From Comamonas sp. lk (GTDB lineage: Bacteria > Pseudomonadota > Gammaproteobacteria > Burkholderiales > Burkholderiaceae_C): DNA of 6,458 nt. Under the pieces are notes generated by a model. It was not told the origin of the DNA. It saw nothing but the letters and a program-made list of their open reading frames with translations, and did no database searches. Location: the NCBI GenBank assembly GCA_945875225.1, contig CAMCJY010000119.1, positions 1-6,458 of the forward strand. Direction: 5' to 3'. Positions 6,134-6,458 of this stretch are shown here, one piece after another (position 1 is the first letter of the stretch; every line of letters starts with the position of its first letter). Both the position numbers and the translations under genes were made by a program.

Positions 6134-6458
6134 GACCGCAACCACTCCATCGCCTGGGACTTGTAAAAGCCGCTGGATACGCGCTGCGTGCGGGCGCATG
6201 CCCAGCCATCCAAGGCGCCATGCGCCTTCATCAAACGGGCAATACGCTCTTGGGCCATGGGCTCCAGCCAAGGGGCACGGTCACCGCGCGGAAACAAGCG
6301 ACCTAGCGAAATCATGGCGGCCAAAAGCGGTGTCCGTGGCGCAAAGGTAAAGACGATAGAGCCACTGGTGCGGTCGGCCAATTGGGCCAATGCGTGCACC
6401 GCGTCATCGGTTTGGTAATGGATGATGGAGTCCATAGCCACCACATGGTCGAAGTGAC
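6130..6458 (-). CDS. bchM: Mg-protoporphyrin IX O-methyltransferase BchM, C-terminal half (5' end beyond window)
   Basis: S-adenosylmethionine-dependent methyltransferase (EC 2.1.1.11) converting Mg-protoporphyrin IX to its 13-monomethyl ester, the substrate of AcsF encoded downstream. The last 108 codons are present; the whole enzyme is usually about 230 residues. The visible part starts in the methyltransferase core with HFDHVVAMDSIIHY, the strand and loop after the SAM site, and continues with GSIVFTFAPRTPLLAAMISLGRLFPRGDRAPWLEP. It ends with a helical RVSSGFYKSQAMEWLRS region, as in BchM/ChlM proteins. The SAM-binding glycine motif lies outside the window. GTG or ATG codons near the right edge are internal, since in-frame coding continues upstream. 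The stop overlaps the lhaA start by four bases. Confidence 0.93.
   Translation of the reverse strand, partial: HFDHVVAMDSIIHYQTDDAVHALAQLADRTSGSIVFTFAPRTPLLAAMISLGRLFPRGDRAPWLEPMAQERIARLMKAHGALDGWACARTQRVSSGFYKSQAMEWLRS

Noticed and set aside
6134..6271. Upstream in-frame extension of lhaA by 46 residues
   Set aside because: It lies wholly inside bchM; the ATGA overlap start at 6133 gives the usual LhaA length and N-terminus.
1..6458. CRISPR arrays, insertion sequences, tRNA or rRNA genes, tandem repeats
   Set aside because: None seen on reading; practically every base is covered by recognised coding sequence or gaps under 40 bases.

Overview
This window is an internal slice of a photosynthesis gene cluster (PGC) from an aerobic or facultative purple phototroph. 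Eight genes all lie on the minus strand, packed almost end to end, so transcription runs from high to low coordinates. The best guess is a betaproteobacterium of the order Burkholderiales (Rubrivivax / Rhodoferax / Limnohabitans type). The basis is the moderately high GC content, the lhaA-puhA-puhB-puhC-acsF-puhE order with the oxygen-dependent cyclase acsF inside the puh block, and CrtI-type carotenoid chemistry next door. This assignment rests on recalled gene order and protein likeness, not on a search.

In order of transcription: the 3' half of bchM (Mg-protoporphyrin IX methyltransferase) enters at the right edge. It overlaps by four bases lhaA, a PucC-family light-harvesting 1 assembly membrane protein. 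Then follow puhA (reaction-centre H subunit), puhB (assembly factor with a bacterial PH-like domain), puhC (single-pass assembly factor, ATGA overlap with puhB), acsF (aerobic Mg-protoporphyrin monomethyl ester cyclase, diiron), puhE (seven-span assembly protein, DUF3623 type), and the 5' half of crtI (phytoene desaturase), which runs off the left edge. No gap between genes exceeds 39 bases, so nothing is left for extra genes, RNAs or mobile elements.

The genes form one functional unit. BchM makes Mg-protoporphyrin monomethyl ester and AcsF consumes it to build ring E of bacteriochlorophyll. LhaA, PuhB, PuhC and PuhE help insert pigment and assemble the RC-LH1 complex around PuhA, and CrtI starts the carotenoid supply. 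Putting consecutive pigment enzymes beside the assembly factors in one dense, overlapping array implies co-transcription and translational coupling. A weak internal promoter-like sequence before acsF is the only regulatory candidate seen.

I found no undescribed system here. The points worth a second look are small: the acsF promoter candidate, the N-terminal extension of CrtI overlapping puhE, absent histidines in PuhA, and the still poorly understood assembly proteins.
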